Of a stretch of 21,638 bases of DNA, positions 13,476 to 20,207 are shown in pieces. Source of the stretch: JAGAJR01 sp048463395 (GTDB lineage Bacteria; Pseudomonadota; Alphaproteobacteria; RF32; CAG-239). The notes below the pieces were generated by a model. That model saw nothing but the letters and a program-made list of their open reading frames with translations. It made no database searches and had not been told where the DNA came from. The position numbers and the translations under genes are program-made. The stretch covers positions 1 to 21,638 of the forward strand of contig DBFWPL010000020.1 in the NCBI GenBank assembly GCA_048463395.1, read 5' to 3'. Positions within the stretch are counted from its first letter, which is position 1. Each line of letters begins with the position of its first letter.

Positions 13476-14345
13476 ATGATGAAAATGATAAAACCGGTAG
13501 TCAATATTTCAAAGGTGATAGAACCGTATAATACGGTTATTGTCGGTTTTAGAGGTGTTATGACCGAAGGAAATAACATTAAGTCGGAGGCTGTTTCCGC
13601 TTTGGTAAATATGAAAAAAGCCGGAAAACGAATTGTTTTGGTTTCCAATTCTCCGTTGCGTGTCGAACAGATAGCCCGCTTTCTGCATACCGACAAAGTG
13701 CCTTTATCGGTATTTGACGCAATTGTTTCTTCAGGAGAAATCCTGCACTATCGTTTCAAAAGCCGTCTGGGAGATTTTGCTGCGGTGGGCAGTACCTATT
13801 TCCAAATCGGCGGGCGAAAAGATACGGGTATTTTCTGCGGCTTGGACTATTTCCGGACCGACAGCCTTGCCAAAGCTGATTTTATTTATATGAGCGAGGT
13901 GGCAAAAGCGGATGATTTGCTGGAAAATTATCTTCCGCAGTTGGAACATGCCGCCAGTTTGGGAATGCCGTTCGTTTGTGCCGGAAATGACACTTCCAGT
14001 TATATGGATGGGCAAATATGCCTTTCAACCGGGGCTTTTGCCGAACAATACGCCGTCCTTGGCGGAAAAATTATTACGGTTGGTAAGCCGGATGTTGAAA
14101 TACTGTCTTATGCAACGGAAGAACTTCCTGATTTTGACAAGGAAAAAACGTTGCTTATCGGTGATAATCTGGCAACGGACATCAAGGGAGCCAACCTTTT
14201 GGGGGTTTCGTCCGCTTTGGTATCTAAAGGGGTGCATGTGAACTTTTTGGGGGAAGGCTATATTCCTGATGTGGCTAAAACCCGTGAACTGGCTACGAAT
14301 TTTGATGCGTATCCTGACTTTATAATTTCTAACCTAAGGTGGTAA
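13476..14345 (+). CDS. HAD-superfamily (class IIA, NagD-like) protein lacking the nucleophile motif
   Basis: The fold matches the HAD class IIA family (TIGR01459-like, about 290 aa). The threonine/serine motif is seen in IVLVSNSPLR, the lysine motif in ITVGKPDVEI, and the acidic motif in LLIGDNLATDIKGANLLG. However the first motif, normally LDxWGVL or DxDGVL, reads VIVGFRGVMTEG: Gly24 and Arg26 replace the nucleophile Asp and its partner. The protein is therefore unlikely to be a normal phosphatase and may be a binding or regulatory pseudoenzyme. The codon for Gly24 is GGT, one base from GAT, but Phe25 and Arg26 are also atypical, so a single sequencing error does not explain it. The start (13476, 13479 or 13485) is uncertain because the ribosome site is weak. 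First gene of a three-gene operon. Confidence 0.82.
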   Translation: MMKMIKPVVNISKVIEPYNTVIVGFRGVMTEGNNIKSEAVSALVNMKKAGKRIVLVSNSPLRVEQIARFLHTDKVPLSVFDAIVSSGEILHYRFKSRLGDFAAVGSTYFQIGGRKDTGIFCGLDYFRTDSLAKADFIYMSEVAKADDLLENYLPQLEHAASLGMPFVCAGNDTSSYMDGQICLSTGAFAEQYAVLGGKIITVGKPDVEILSYATEELPDFDKEKTLLIGDNLATDIKGANLLGVSSALVSKGVHVNFLGEGYIPDVAKTRELATNFDAYPDFIISNLRW

Positions 14346-14347
14346 AT

Positions 14348-14932
14348 ATGCACTTGCGTCTTTCTTCTTTAATCGGAATTTTTTTAATAACCTGTGCAAT
14401 AAGTTTTTGGTTTTATCGTTCTACGGTTGGTGTTCCGGTTGAGGAAGAAAAGGAAGTTGCGGTTGAAATTTCGCCGGATATTGTTCAAGAAGATGAAATG
14501 AAGGCGTTTTTAAGCGTCTGGTCGGAATATATATACAGCGGAACCAGCCGGAAAATGTCCTTAAAGCTGTCTTTATCGGACAAAGATGTTCCTGCAGATT
14601 TGAAAAAATGGTTGAGAAAACGCGGATGGAAGGATGCGGATCGTTTCTTTTATGTGGAGCAGCGTCTGGCATCTGTCGTTAAGTCTGTTTATTTGCAAAA
14701 ACATGCCGAAAGCACGATAAAAGTTTTGGAGCGGCAATTGCAAGAGGAAGAAAACGAACAGATTGCCGACAATATCCGTAAGGTTATTTCTGAACAACAA
14801 AAAATGTCGTCCGTGGAAAACGTATCCCAACAGGAAATCGACATGGTTATGCCCAATGTCGATAAAATACGTGAAATTTTAGAGGGGAAGGTTGTTTATC
14901 AACCTGAAGAACATGGCGGTCAAAAACATTAA
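14348..14932 (+). CDS. Small protein with one N-terminal membrane anchor (194 aa), unknown
   Basis: I do not recognise this protein. ATG 14348 is 2 bp after the HAD stop and 5-6 nt after an AAGGTGG ribosome site that lies inside the HAD gene's last codons; a GTG at 14339 is less likely. Residues about 4-24 (LRLSSLIGIFLITCAISFWF) form a single hydrophobic helix with basic residues before it and no lipobox, so an uncleaved inner-membrane anchor with the bulk in the periplasm is likely. The rest is soluble, mostly helical and charged, with Glu/Gln-rich coil-like sequence around 105-150. Its last 20 bp overlap the next gene. Possible roles include a small envelope or periplasmic accessory protein; nothing more can be said. 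Confidence 0.75.
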   Translation: MHLRLSSLIGIFLITCAISFWFYRSTVGVPVEEEKEVAVEISPDIVQEDEMKAFLSVWSEYIYSGTSRKMSLKLSLSDKDVPADLKKWLRKRGWKDADRFFYVEQRLASVVKSVYLQKHAESTIKVLERQLQEEENEQIADNIRKVISEQQKMSSVENVSQQEIDMVMPNVDKIREILEGKVVYQPEEHGGQKH

Positions 14933-15881
14933 TGTCGGAGAGATTATAGCAAGTTCTTTCTGTGGAGGGGAAAAAGCCCCTGATGTTGACGAACTGAATA
15001 AATTTTTTGAAGAACTGGCTCCCGCGGCTAAAGAAGCGTGGCCGTTTGATTTTGAAAAAAACGGGTACACCGTGGAATATAATAAAGCGGAATTTTTATA
15101 TACCCAGTGCGGAATTGTAAAAAATTTGGATTTGACGATCAGTGTCGGTAATAAAAAAGAAGGATTTGTCATCCGAACCTTAATGACTCTTGATGATGAA
15201 GTCCTCAGCATTAATTTTGACAGTCTGTGCCGAGTACGCGGTACAAAAAGCAGTAATTTCGGCAACATTGTTATTGGTAAAATGAAATATTTTATTGATG
15301 CCCAGGATAAATCAAGAGGAAAAAACTCGGAGGCTTCCAAAATATTATTAAATGCGGCGTCCGGTTTTGATAAAAATAAAATGAACGTCTATGGCGGATA
15401 TATCTGGGCTTATAACGGACTGGATTTTGCTAATGAGGCGGAACTGAACGAAACCCGTAAAAAATTTGGAAAATTTGCCCAAAACTCAGGTGTGAAACTG
15501 TCAGATAAAGATTTGTCCTTATTCCGGAAACCGTGCCATTTTGCGGCATTCGACTGTGGGGTTAAAGTGCCTTTACCGTCAGGAAAAACGGCTTCTTTGG
15601 GGAAGGCGTTCCTTTTATCGCATTCTTGGCATGGAAAACTTGTCGCTTCACCGAGAAAATCCGAATGTCCGGAAGAGCAAAGATATGCCGAAGCATTTAA
15701 TAATCCTGATTTTTCGGTCCCAAAACGCCGCCGTATGGCTTTGGAGGTTTTGTCTTCCGCTTATAGAAATATGCTGAAAAGATTTCGCAAAGAACTTGCC
15801 TCCGTCAAAAAGAGCAGTAAAGCGGAACTCTGTTTAAAAGTAGCTAAAATGAAATTGGCAAAAATTTTAGATCGTTTCTAA
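14913..15881 (+). CDS. Conserved-looking protein of unknown function with basic C-terminus (322 aa)
   Basis: I do not recognise this protein. ATG 14913 gives MAVKNINVGEIIASSF; a TTG at 14892 would add 7 residues but would touch the GAGGGGAAGG purine run with no spacing, whereas that run lies about 21 nt from the ATG, so neither start is ideal. It overlaps the membrane-protein gene by 20 bp, implying coupling. There are no membrane segments. The N-terminal half looks like an alpha/beta domain; the C-terminal 70 residues are rich in Lys/Arg and helical (PKRRRMALEVLSSAYRN). It ends in a 15-bp tail-to-tail overlap with the uup gene on the other strand, leaving no room for a separate terminator. 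Confidence 0.78.
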   Translation: MAVKNINVGEIIASSFCGGEKAPDVDELNKFFEELAPAAKEAWPFDFEKNGYTVEYNKAEFLYTQCGIVKNLDLTISVGNKKEGFVIRTLMTLDDEVLSINFDSLCRVRGTKSSNFGNIVIGKMKYFIDAQDKSRGKNSEASKILLNAASGFDKNKMNVYGGYIWAYNGLDFANEAELNETRKKFGKFAQNSGVKLSDKDLSLFRKPCHFAAFDCGVKVPLPSGKTASLGKAFLLSHSWHGKLVASPRKSECPEEQRYAEAFNNPDFSVPKRRRMALEVLSSAYRNMLKRFRKELASVKKSSKAELCLKVAKMKLAKILDRF

Positions 15882-17675
15882 CTCTTCTTTTATAATCTGC
15901 AGTTCCAGCCATTGGTTTTCTTTTCGTTCTTTGGCAGCTTGCTTGTTTTCCAGCTCTTTGCTGAGCAGGTCGAATTTTTGCGGGTTTTCTGTGTATAAAG
16001 ACGGATTTGAGAGTTCTGTTTCAATCAGGACAATATCTTTTTCCAACTGTTCTATTTCTGCCGGCAAAACCTCAAGCAGACGTTGCTGATTATAACTAAG
16101 TTTGACGGTCTTTTTCGGAGTATTTTCACTTTTATCCGTTTTGGCGGGGATGGCTTTTTTGACATTTTTTGCTGGTTGCTTGTTTTTTAGCTTTTCAAGC
16201 AGTTCGCTGTAACTTCCCGCATATTCCGTAACGCTTCCGTCTCCGGGCATATGAATCACCGAGGTAACTACTCGGTCAATAAAGTCGCGGTCATGGCTTA
16301 CCAGAAGAATTGTCCCCTCATATTCATCCAAAACCTCTTGCAGCAAATCAAGAGTATCCATGTCCAAGTCGTTGGTCGGTTCGTCTAAAACCAGAAAATT
16401 AGATTTTTGAGCCAATGCAACTGCCAGCATTAATCGGTTTTTCTCTCCGCCGGAAAGAGCCGAAACCGGGCATTGAGCCTGATCGGGGCGAAATAAAAAG
16501 TCCTTGAGATAAGCCACCACATGGCGGAATTGTCCCCGGACATTAATATGGTCGCCTTCGTTGCAAAGGGTTTTCCATAAAGTCTTTTTAGGGTCAAGCG
16601 TGATGCGGTTTTGGTCAAAATAGGCTTCTTCAAGATTCTTTCCGATTCTCACACTGCCGCTGTCTGGTTCCAGCTTTTTGGTCAATAGCTTGATAAGGGT
16701 TGTTTTTCCGGCACCGTTCGGCCCGACAATACCGATTTTATTCCCTTTGATGACACGAATGGAAAAGTCTTTGACAATCTCCCTGTTGCCAAAACTTTTT
16801 GAAATATGTTTGGCCTCAATAACCAACTTGGAACGAAAATCCGTGGTTTCCGCTTCCATATTGACCGAACCGGTCTGCTTGATTTGTTCTTTTCTTTGTT
16901 GTCGCAGTTGCTGCAATCGCCGTAAACGCCCCATGTTTCGTTTGCGTCTGGCGGTTACGCCTTTGTGCAGCCACTCGGTTTCTTCTTCAATCTTTTTGTT
17001 GAGATATTTTTGCTCGATAATTTCTTGGTCGATAACCTGCTCTTGCCATTCTTCAAAAAATTTGAACCCTTTGTTGTTTCGGCGGAGAATACCCCTGTCC
17101 AGCCAGAAAGTGGTTTGGGAGGTGTTGCTTAAAAACATGCGGTCATGGCTGATAAGAATAACGGCCCCTCTGAATTTGATGATGATTTCTTCCAGCATTT
17201 CAATTGTTGGCATATCCAGATGGTTGGTCGGCTCATCCAGCAGCAGAATGTCCGGTTCTTGGATAAGAGCCTTGGCCAGAGCTGCTTTTTTTCTCTCTCC
17301 TCCGGAAGAAATTTCCGGATTTTGATTCTCGTTAATCCCAAATTTATCAATAAGGATATTCGCTTTGTATTCTTGATTGACATCGTCTTTCGGTAATCCG
17401 GAAAGCACAACTTCCCGAAGTGTTTTATATGAAGAAAAGTCCGGATCTTGGGGCATATAGGAAACTTTAACCCCCGGTTGAACGAAAACTTCTCCGCAGT
17501 CAGGTTCTATGGTTTGGGAAATGACCTTTAATAAAGTAGATTTTCCGCAGCCGTTTCTGCCGACCAGAGAAATTTTATCGCCTCTGTTGATGTAAAGATT
17601 AACATCGGAAAACAATTCGTTGGTTCCGAAACTCAATTTAGCGTTTTTTATGGTCAGAATAGGCGGTTCAAACAT
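15867..17675 (-). CDS. uup: ABC-F family ATPase, Uup type
   Basis: ABC-F proteins have two ATPase domains and no membrane domain, and act on the ribosome; Uup also binds DNA and influences precise transposon excision in E. coli. The first domain has Walker A GRNGCGKST (39-47), signature SSGGERKKAALAKAL and Walker B LLLDEPTNHLD. The second has GPNGAGKTT (about 317-325), LSGGEKNRLMLAVAL and LVLDEPTNDLD. The linker between domains is long and basic (ARRKRNMGRLRRLQQLRQ). After residue about 520 a Lys/Ala-rich stretch leads to a C-terminal coiled coil (EIEQLEKDIVLIETELSNPS) characteristic of Uup rather than EttA. At 602 aa it is of usual size. Its ATG overlaps the stop of the upstream gene (TAATG), so translation is coupled. 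Uup versus another ABC-F subgroup is likely but not certain. Confidence 0.88.
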   Translation of the reverse strand: MFEPPILTIKNAKLSFGTNELFSDVNLYINRGDKISLVGRNGCGKSTLLKVISQTIEPDCGEVFVQPGVKVSYMPQDPDFSSYKTLREVVLSGLPKDDVNQEYKANILIDKFGINENQNPEISSGGERKKAALAKALIQEPDILLLDEPTNHLDMPTIEMLEEIIIKFRGAVILISHDRMFLSNTSQTTFWLDRGILRRNNKGFKFFEEWQEQVIDQEIIEQKYLNKKIEEETEWLHKGVTARRKRNMGRLRRLQQLRQQRKEQIKQTGSVNMEAETTDFRSKLVIEAKHISKSFGNREIVKDFSIRVIKGNKIGIVGPNGAGKTTLIKLLTKKLEPDSGSVRIGKNLEEAYFDQNRITLDPKKTLWKTLCNEGDHINVRGQFRHVVAYLKDFLFRPDQAQCPVSALSGGEKNRLMLAVALAQKSNFLVLDEPTNDLDMDTLDLLQEVLDEYEGTILLVSHDRDFIDRVVTSVIHMPGDGSVTEYAGSYSELLEKLKNKQPAKNVKKAIPAKTDKSENTPKKTVKLSYNQQRLLEVLPAEIEQLEKDIVLIETELSNPSLYTENPQKFDLLSKELENKQAAKERKENQWLELQIIKEELETI

Positions 17676-18097
17676 TATAAATCTTCATCTACCAGTTGCG
17701 TTCCTTCAATCTGCCATTCAATGCCCTTTGCCGCCCAAATGAAAAAGTCGTTGATTTTTTCCTGTTTAATGCCGGTTTTTATGCCGATGGTATAAATTGT
17801 TTCGATTTCTTTATCTGAAATTTCATGATCGGCGATGGCAAGCAAAATCATCTCTCTGAGGATAAAACGTCTGACTCTGACATCAGAAATCGTTTGCAGC
17901 TCTTTGATAACGGATTCTGTTTTTGTTTTTTTTAAATTTTTCAGCTTGGAGGCGGGCAGGCCGATATCTCCCATTTGTTTTTCCAGATATTCCCGTTGGT
18001 TTTTGTTGCTGTTTGGGCTAAGATTCAAAATATAGGTCAGACAATCGGCATAAATGCGTTTTTCGTTTTCGGTTAAGTCTTTATCCAGCAATGACAT
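17675..18097 (-). CDS. Small helical TerB-like protein (140 aa)
   Basis: The C-terminal half (RRFILREMILLAIADHEISD, then KEIETIYTIGIKTGI) resembles TerB-type helical domains, where an acidic ADxEI turn between helices binds metal in tellurite-resistance and co-chaperone proteins. This similarity is by eye and modest. ATG 18097 is chosen because GGAAGGA lies 6 nt upstream; a TTG seven codons earlier has no ribosome site. The N-terminal half is charged with short helices (NEKRIYADCLTYILNLSP). Its stop codon shares a base with the start of uup, so the two are co-translated, suggesting a role near ribosome or stress handling. Its promoter shares a -35 box with flbT. Confidence 0.7.
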   Translation of the reverse strand: MSLLDKDLTENEKRIYADCLTYILNLSPNSNKNQREYLEKQMGDIGLPASKLKNLKKTKTESVIKELQTISDVRVRRFILREMILLAIADHEISDKEIETIYTIGIKTGIKQEKINDFFIWAAKGIEWQIEGTQLVDEDL

Positions 18098-18134
18098 ATA
18101 AAATCCTTCCGGGTTCAAATAAAATACTAAAATC

Positions 18135-18187
18135 TTTATACATTAGAAAATAAAGATTTGCAAAAAGAAATAAAAGAATTATATAAT
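18135..18187. promoter_or_regulatory. Overlapping divergent promoters sharing one -35 box (flbT / TerB-uup)
   Basis: TTGCAA at 18158-18163 is its own reverse complement. Rightward it is followed by 18 bp and TATAAT (18182-18187), giving the flbT promoter. Leftward it is followed by 17 bp and TATAAA (18140-18135), giving the promoter of the TerB-uup operon. Both spacings are in the sigma70 range. Polymerase could occupy only one direction at a time. Confidence 0.6.
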
Positions 18188-18230
18188 GGCGGCAGTAAAA
18201 ATGAAATTAATATTGCGGGGGAGCGTTTCT

Positions 18231-18626
18231 ATGCCTTTGAAAATTGAATTAAAACCACACGAGAGCATTATTATTGGCGAATCTTTGATAACCAATGACG
18301 GTGAACGCACCCGTTTTTATATTGAAGGTAATGTGCCGATCCTGCGTGAAAAGTTTATTCTGCGGGAAAAAGAAGCTAACACGCCGAGCAAAAGGGTTTA
18401 TTTTGTCGTGCAGCAGATGTATCTGGCCAAAGATCCGTCCAAACTGCAAGGCTTGTATCTGGAATATGTTCGCGATTTGCAGGCTGCGGCACCAAGTTTG
18501 ATACCGTTCATTGCCGTGGTGAATGAAAACATCATTAATAACGATTATTATTCCGCGATTAAAAATGCCGATAAACTTGTAAAAAAAGAAACCGAGTTAT
18601 TTGGGGCGATGTTGGGCGGAGAGTAA
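18231..18626 (+). CDS. flbT: Flagellin post-transcriptional regulator FlbT
   Basis: FlbT in Caulobacter binds the 5' UTR of flagellin mRNA and limits its translation and stability until the hook-basal body is complete, working opposite FlaF. The protein matches the family throughout: the opening MPLKIELKPHESIIIGESLI, then RTRFYIEGNVPILREK, KRVYFVVQQMYL and the C-terminal helices. ATG 18231 gives 131 aa, a normal FlbT length, with GGGGGAG at 18217-18223. The in-frame ATG at 18186 lies upstream of the predicted transcription start (about 18193) and an ATG at 18201 lacks a good ribosome site. No flaF is seen here. Its position directly before the flagellin cluster fits its role. It has its own terminator. 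Confidence 0.93.
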   Translation: MPLKIELKPHESIIIGESLITNDGERTRFYIEGNVPILREKFILREKEANTPSKRVYFVVQQMYLAKDPSKLQGLYLEYVRDLQAAAPSLIPFIAVVNENIINNDYYSAIKNADKLVKKETELFGAMLGGE

Positions 18627-18641
18627 TTTAACGCTTTTTCT

Positions 18642-18669
18642 AAAAAGACGGTTAATACCGTCTTTTTTT
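18642..18669 (+). terminator. Terminator of flbT
   Basis: A 10-bp stem (aaaaagacgg with ccgtcttttt) and 6-nt loop are followed by further T residues, 15 bp after the flbT stop codon. It separates flbT transcription from the flagellin genes. Confidence 0.8.
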
Positions 18670-18688
18670 ATACCTGCTTTAAAAGGTT

Positions 18689-18714
18689 GACAAAACAAAG
18701 GGGTTTGTTTTGTC
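18689..18714. repeat. Perfect 11-bp inverted repeat upstream of flagellin 1
   Basis: GACAAAACAAA (18689-18699) and TTTGTTTTGTC (18704-18714) pair perfectly around GGGG. There is no T-tract after it, and it lies just past the flbT terminator and about 30 bp before the likely flagellin promoter. Its half-site GACAAA recurs upstream of the other flagellins. It may be an operator; a transcribed hairpin is the alternative. Confidence 0.6.
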
Positions 18715-18744
18715 TAAAAACTTGTGAGTAAATTAATTAAAATA

Positions 18745-18772
18745 TTGAAAACATTTTTAGTGACATTAAATA
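18745..18772 (+). promoter_or_regulatory. Possible promoter of flagellin 1
   Basis: TTGAAA (18745-18750), a 16-bp spacer and TAAATA (18767-18772) form a plausible sigma70-like promoter 65 bp before the ATG. No convincing sigma28 or sigma54 box is visible in the 210-bp gap. Confidence 0.3.
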
Positions 18773-18837
18773 AAAAGCATGGGGATGTGTCTTGTGTTAA
18801 TTTGTAAAATATACTAGAAAATGTATTAGGAGAGAAA

Positions 18838-19965
18838 ATGTCAAATATCACACTAACCGCAAGTATGCGTTCAAACTTACTGTCTTTGCAAAGTACTCAA
18901 AAATTAATGGACACCACACAAGAACGTTTGTCAACAGGTAAAAAAGTAAACTCTGCAATTGACAGCCCGTCGTCTTTCTATACAGCTCAAAGTTTGAACA
19001 ACCGTGCCAGTGACTTAAGCTCTTTGCTGGACAGTATGGGACAGGGCATTCAAACCCTTAAAGCAGCAAATGAAGGTATTGAAGCCATCACGACATTTGT
19101 TCAACAGGCAAAGGCTATTGCAAACGCTGCTTTGGACAGTGCTTCCAAAGTGGCTGAGTCAACGGGAACGTTCAAAGCGGTAACGGCTGACGAGAATAAA
19201 GGGTCTTTGAAAATTTCCATCTCAGGATCTGATGCTCCGATTGCTGATTTGGCAATAGACAATACGAATGGCGATACGATTGATAATTTGGTTGCGGCTA
19301 TTCAAGATGCGTTAGACGGTGCAACAGTAGGAGGTGTTTCCACGGCAGATAAGTTTGTTGTGGAAAATGATAACGGTAAAATTAAGATATCTTCTGTTGA
19401 CGGAACGGAGGCATCCATTCAGGGAACTGCCGCCGGTTTAACTTTTAACAACACAATCGGAAACTCTACCAGAGCAGCCAATGCCGAACAATTCAACGGT
19501 ATTATGGAACAAATCGACCAATTAGCTAAAGATTCCGGATATAAAGGTATTAACTTGCTTCAGAAAAATGATTTAAGCGTTATCTTTAACGAAGACCGTT
19601 CTTCTAAAATCGACATCATAGGCGTTGACGCCAGTTCCGCCGGTTTGGGAATGTCACAAGTTACGGCTGAAGGTTGGATGGATGATGCGACCTTGACGGA
19701 AACAATTATTTCCACGGATGCCGCAGTTTCCAAATTGCGTACAATGGCGTCTGAGTTCGGTAACAACTATTCGGTTGTTCAAAACCGTGAAGACTTTACG
19801 GAAAATCTGATTAACGTATTGACCGAAGGAGCAGACAAACTGACCTTGGCCGATATGAACGAAGAAAGTGCAAATATGTTGGCATTGCAGACCAGACAGC
19901 AATTGGCTATTAACTCTTTGAGTTTGGCTTCTCAGGCTGCTCAGTCGGTGTTGAAACTGTTCTGA
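18838..19965 (+). CDS. Flagellin 1 (375 aa)
   Basis: This is a flagellar filament subunit, exported without a cleaved signal. The N-terminal D0/D1 helices (residues 1-105; SMRSNLLSLQSTQKLMDTT, RLSTGKKVNSAIDSPSSFY) and C-terminal helices (about 205-375, ending SQAAQSVLKLF) are canonical. The variable middle (about 106-205) has a flagellin-IN-like module: DTIDNLVAAIQDAL followed by a beta-rich VSTADKFVVENDNGKIKI segment. ATG 18838 has AGGAG at 18828-18832. The end regions are nearly identical in DNA to flagellin 2, whereas the middles are unrelated at the DNA level, indicating concerted evolution of the ends. Length is mid-sized for alphaproteobacterial flagellins. Likely regulated by FlbT from the adjacent gene. 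Confidence 0.96.
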   Translation: MSNITLTASMRSNLLSLQSTQKLMDTTQERLSTGKKVNSAIDSPSSFYTAQSLNNRASDLSSLLDSMGQGIQTLKAANEGIEAITTFVQQAKAIANAALDSASKVAESTGTFKAVTADENKGSLKISISGSDAPIADLAIDNTNGDTIDNLVAAIQDALDGATVGGVSTADKFVVENDNGKIKISSVDGTEASIQGTAAGLTFNNTIGNSTRAANAEQFNGIMEQIDQLAKDSGYKGINLLQKNDLSVIFNEDRSSKIDIIGVDASSAGLGMSQVTAEGWMDDATLTETIISTDAAVSKLRTMASEFGNNYSVVQNREDFTENLINVLTEGADKLTLADMNEESANMLALQTRQQLAINSLSLASQAAQSVLKLF

Positions 19966-19998
19966 TTTTTTTATAGAACCTTCTCCATATACATTAAG

Positions 19999-20026
19999 GA
20001 GGCAACGGCATTTTTGCCGTTGCCTC
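19999..20026 (+). repeat. Strong stem-loop after flagellin 1, without a clear T-tract
   Basis: An 11-bp perfect GC-rich stem (gaggcaacggc with gccgttgcctc) has a 6-nt loop ATTTTT and starts 33 bp after the stop codon. The bases after it (GGTGTATG) are not a T-run, so it is either a weak terminator or a 3' end-stabilising hairpin allowing read-through toward flagellin 2. Confidence 0.65.
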
Positions 20027-20098
20027 GGTGTATGCAATATTTTGACAAAAGAGCTGTTAGTAGTTGTATTTTTTCTGTTGTATTTTGTTAAAGAAAGG

Positions 20099-20127
20099 TT
20101 AAATTTAACAATAACAAAGCATTATAT
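20099..20127 (+). promoter_or_regulatory. Possible promoter of flagellin 2
   Basis: TTAAAT (20099-20104), a 17-bp spacer and TTATAT (20122-20127) give a weak match. The leader near the start codon (AACCAACAGTATTTGGAGA, 20183-20201) closely resembles that of the edge flagellins (AACCACAGTATATGGAGA), so the untranslated leader is conserved among copies. Confidence 0.3.
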
Positions 20128-20207
20128 AGAAGATACGATGTATTTACGCTTGGCTAGGACAGAAGAACGAAACAAGTGAAATAACCAACAGTATTTGGAG
20201 ATGAAAA

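Noticed and set aside
19999..20026. Calling the hairpin after flagellin 1 a standard intrinsic terminator
   Set aside because: No T-tract follows the stem on either strand, so it was listed as a stem-loop.
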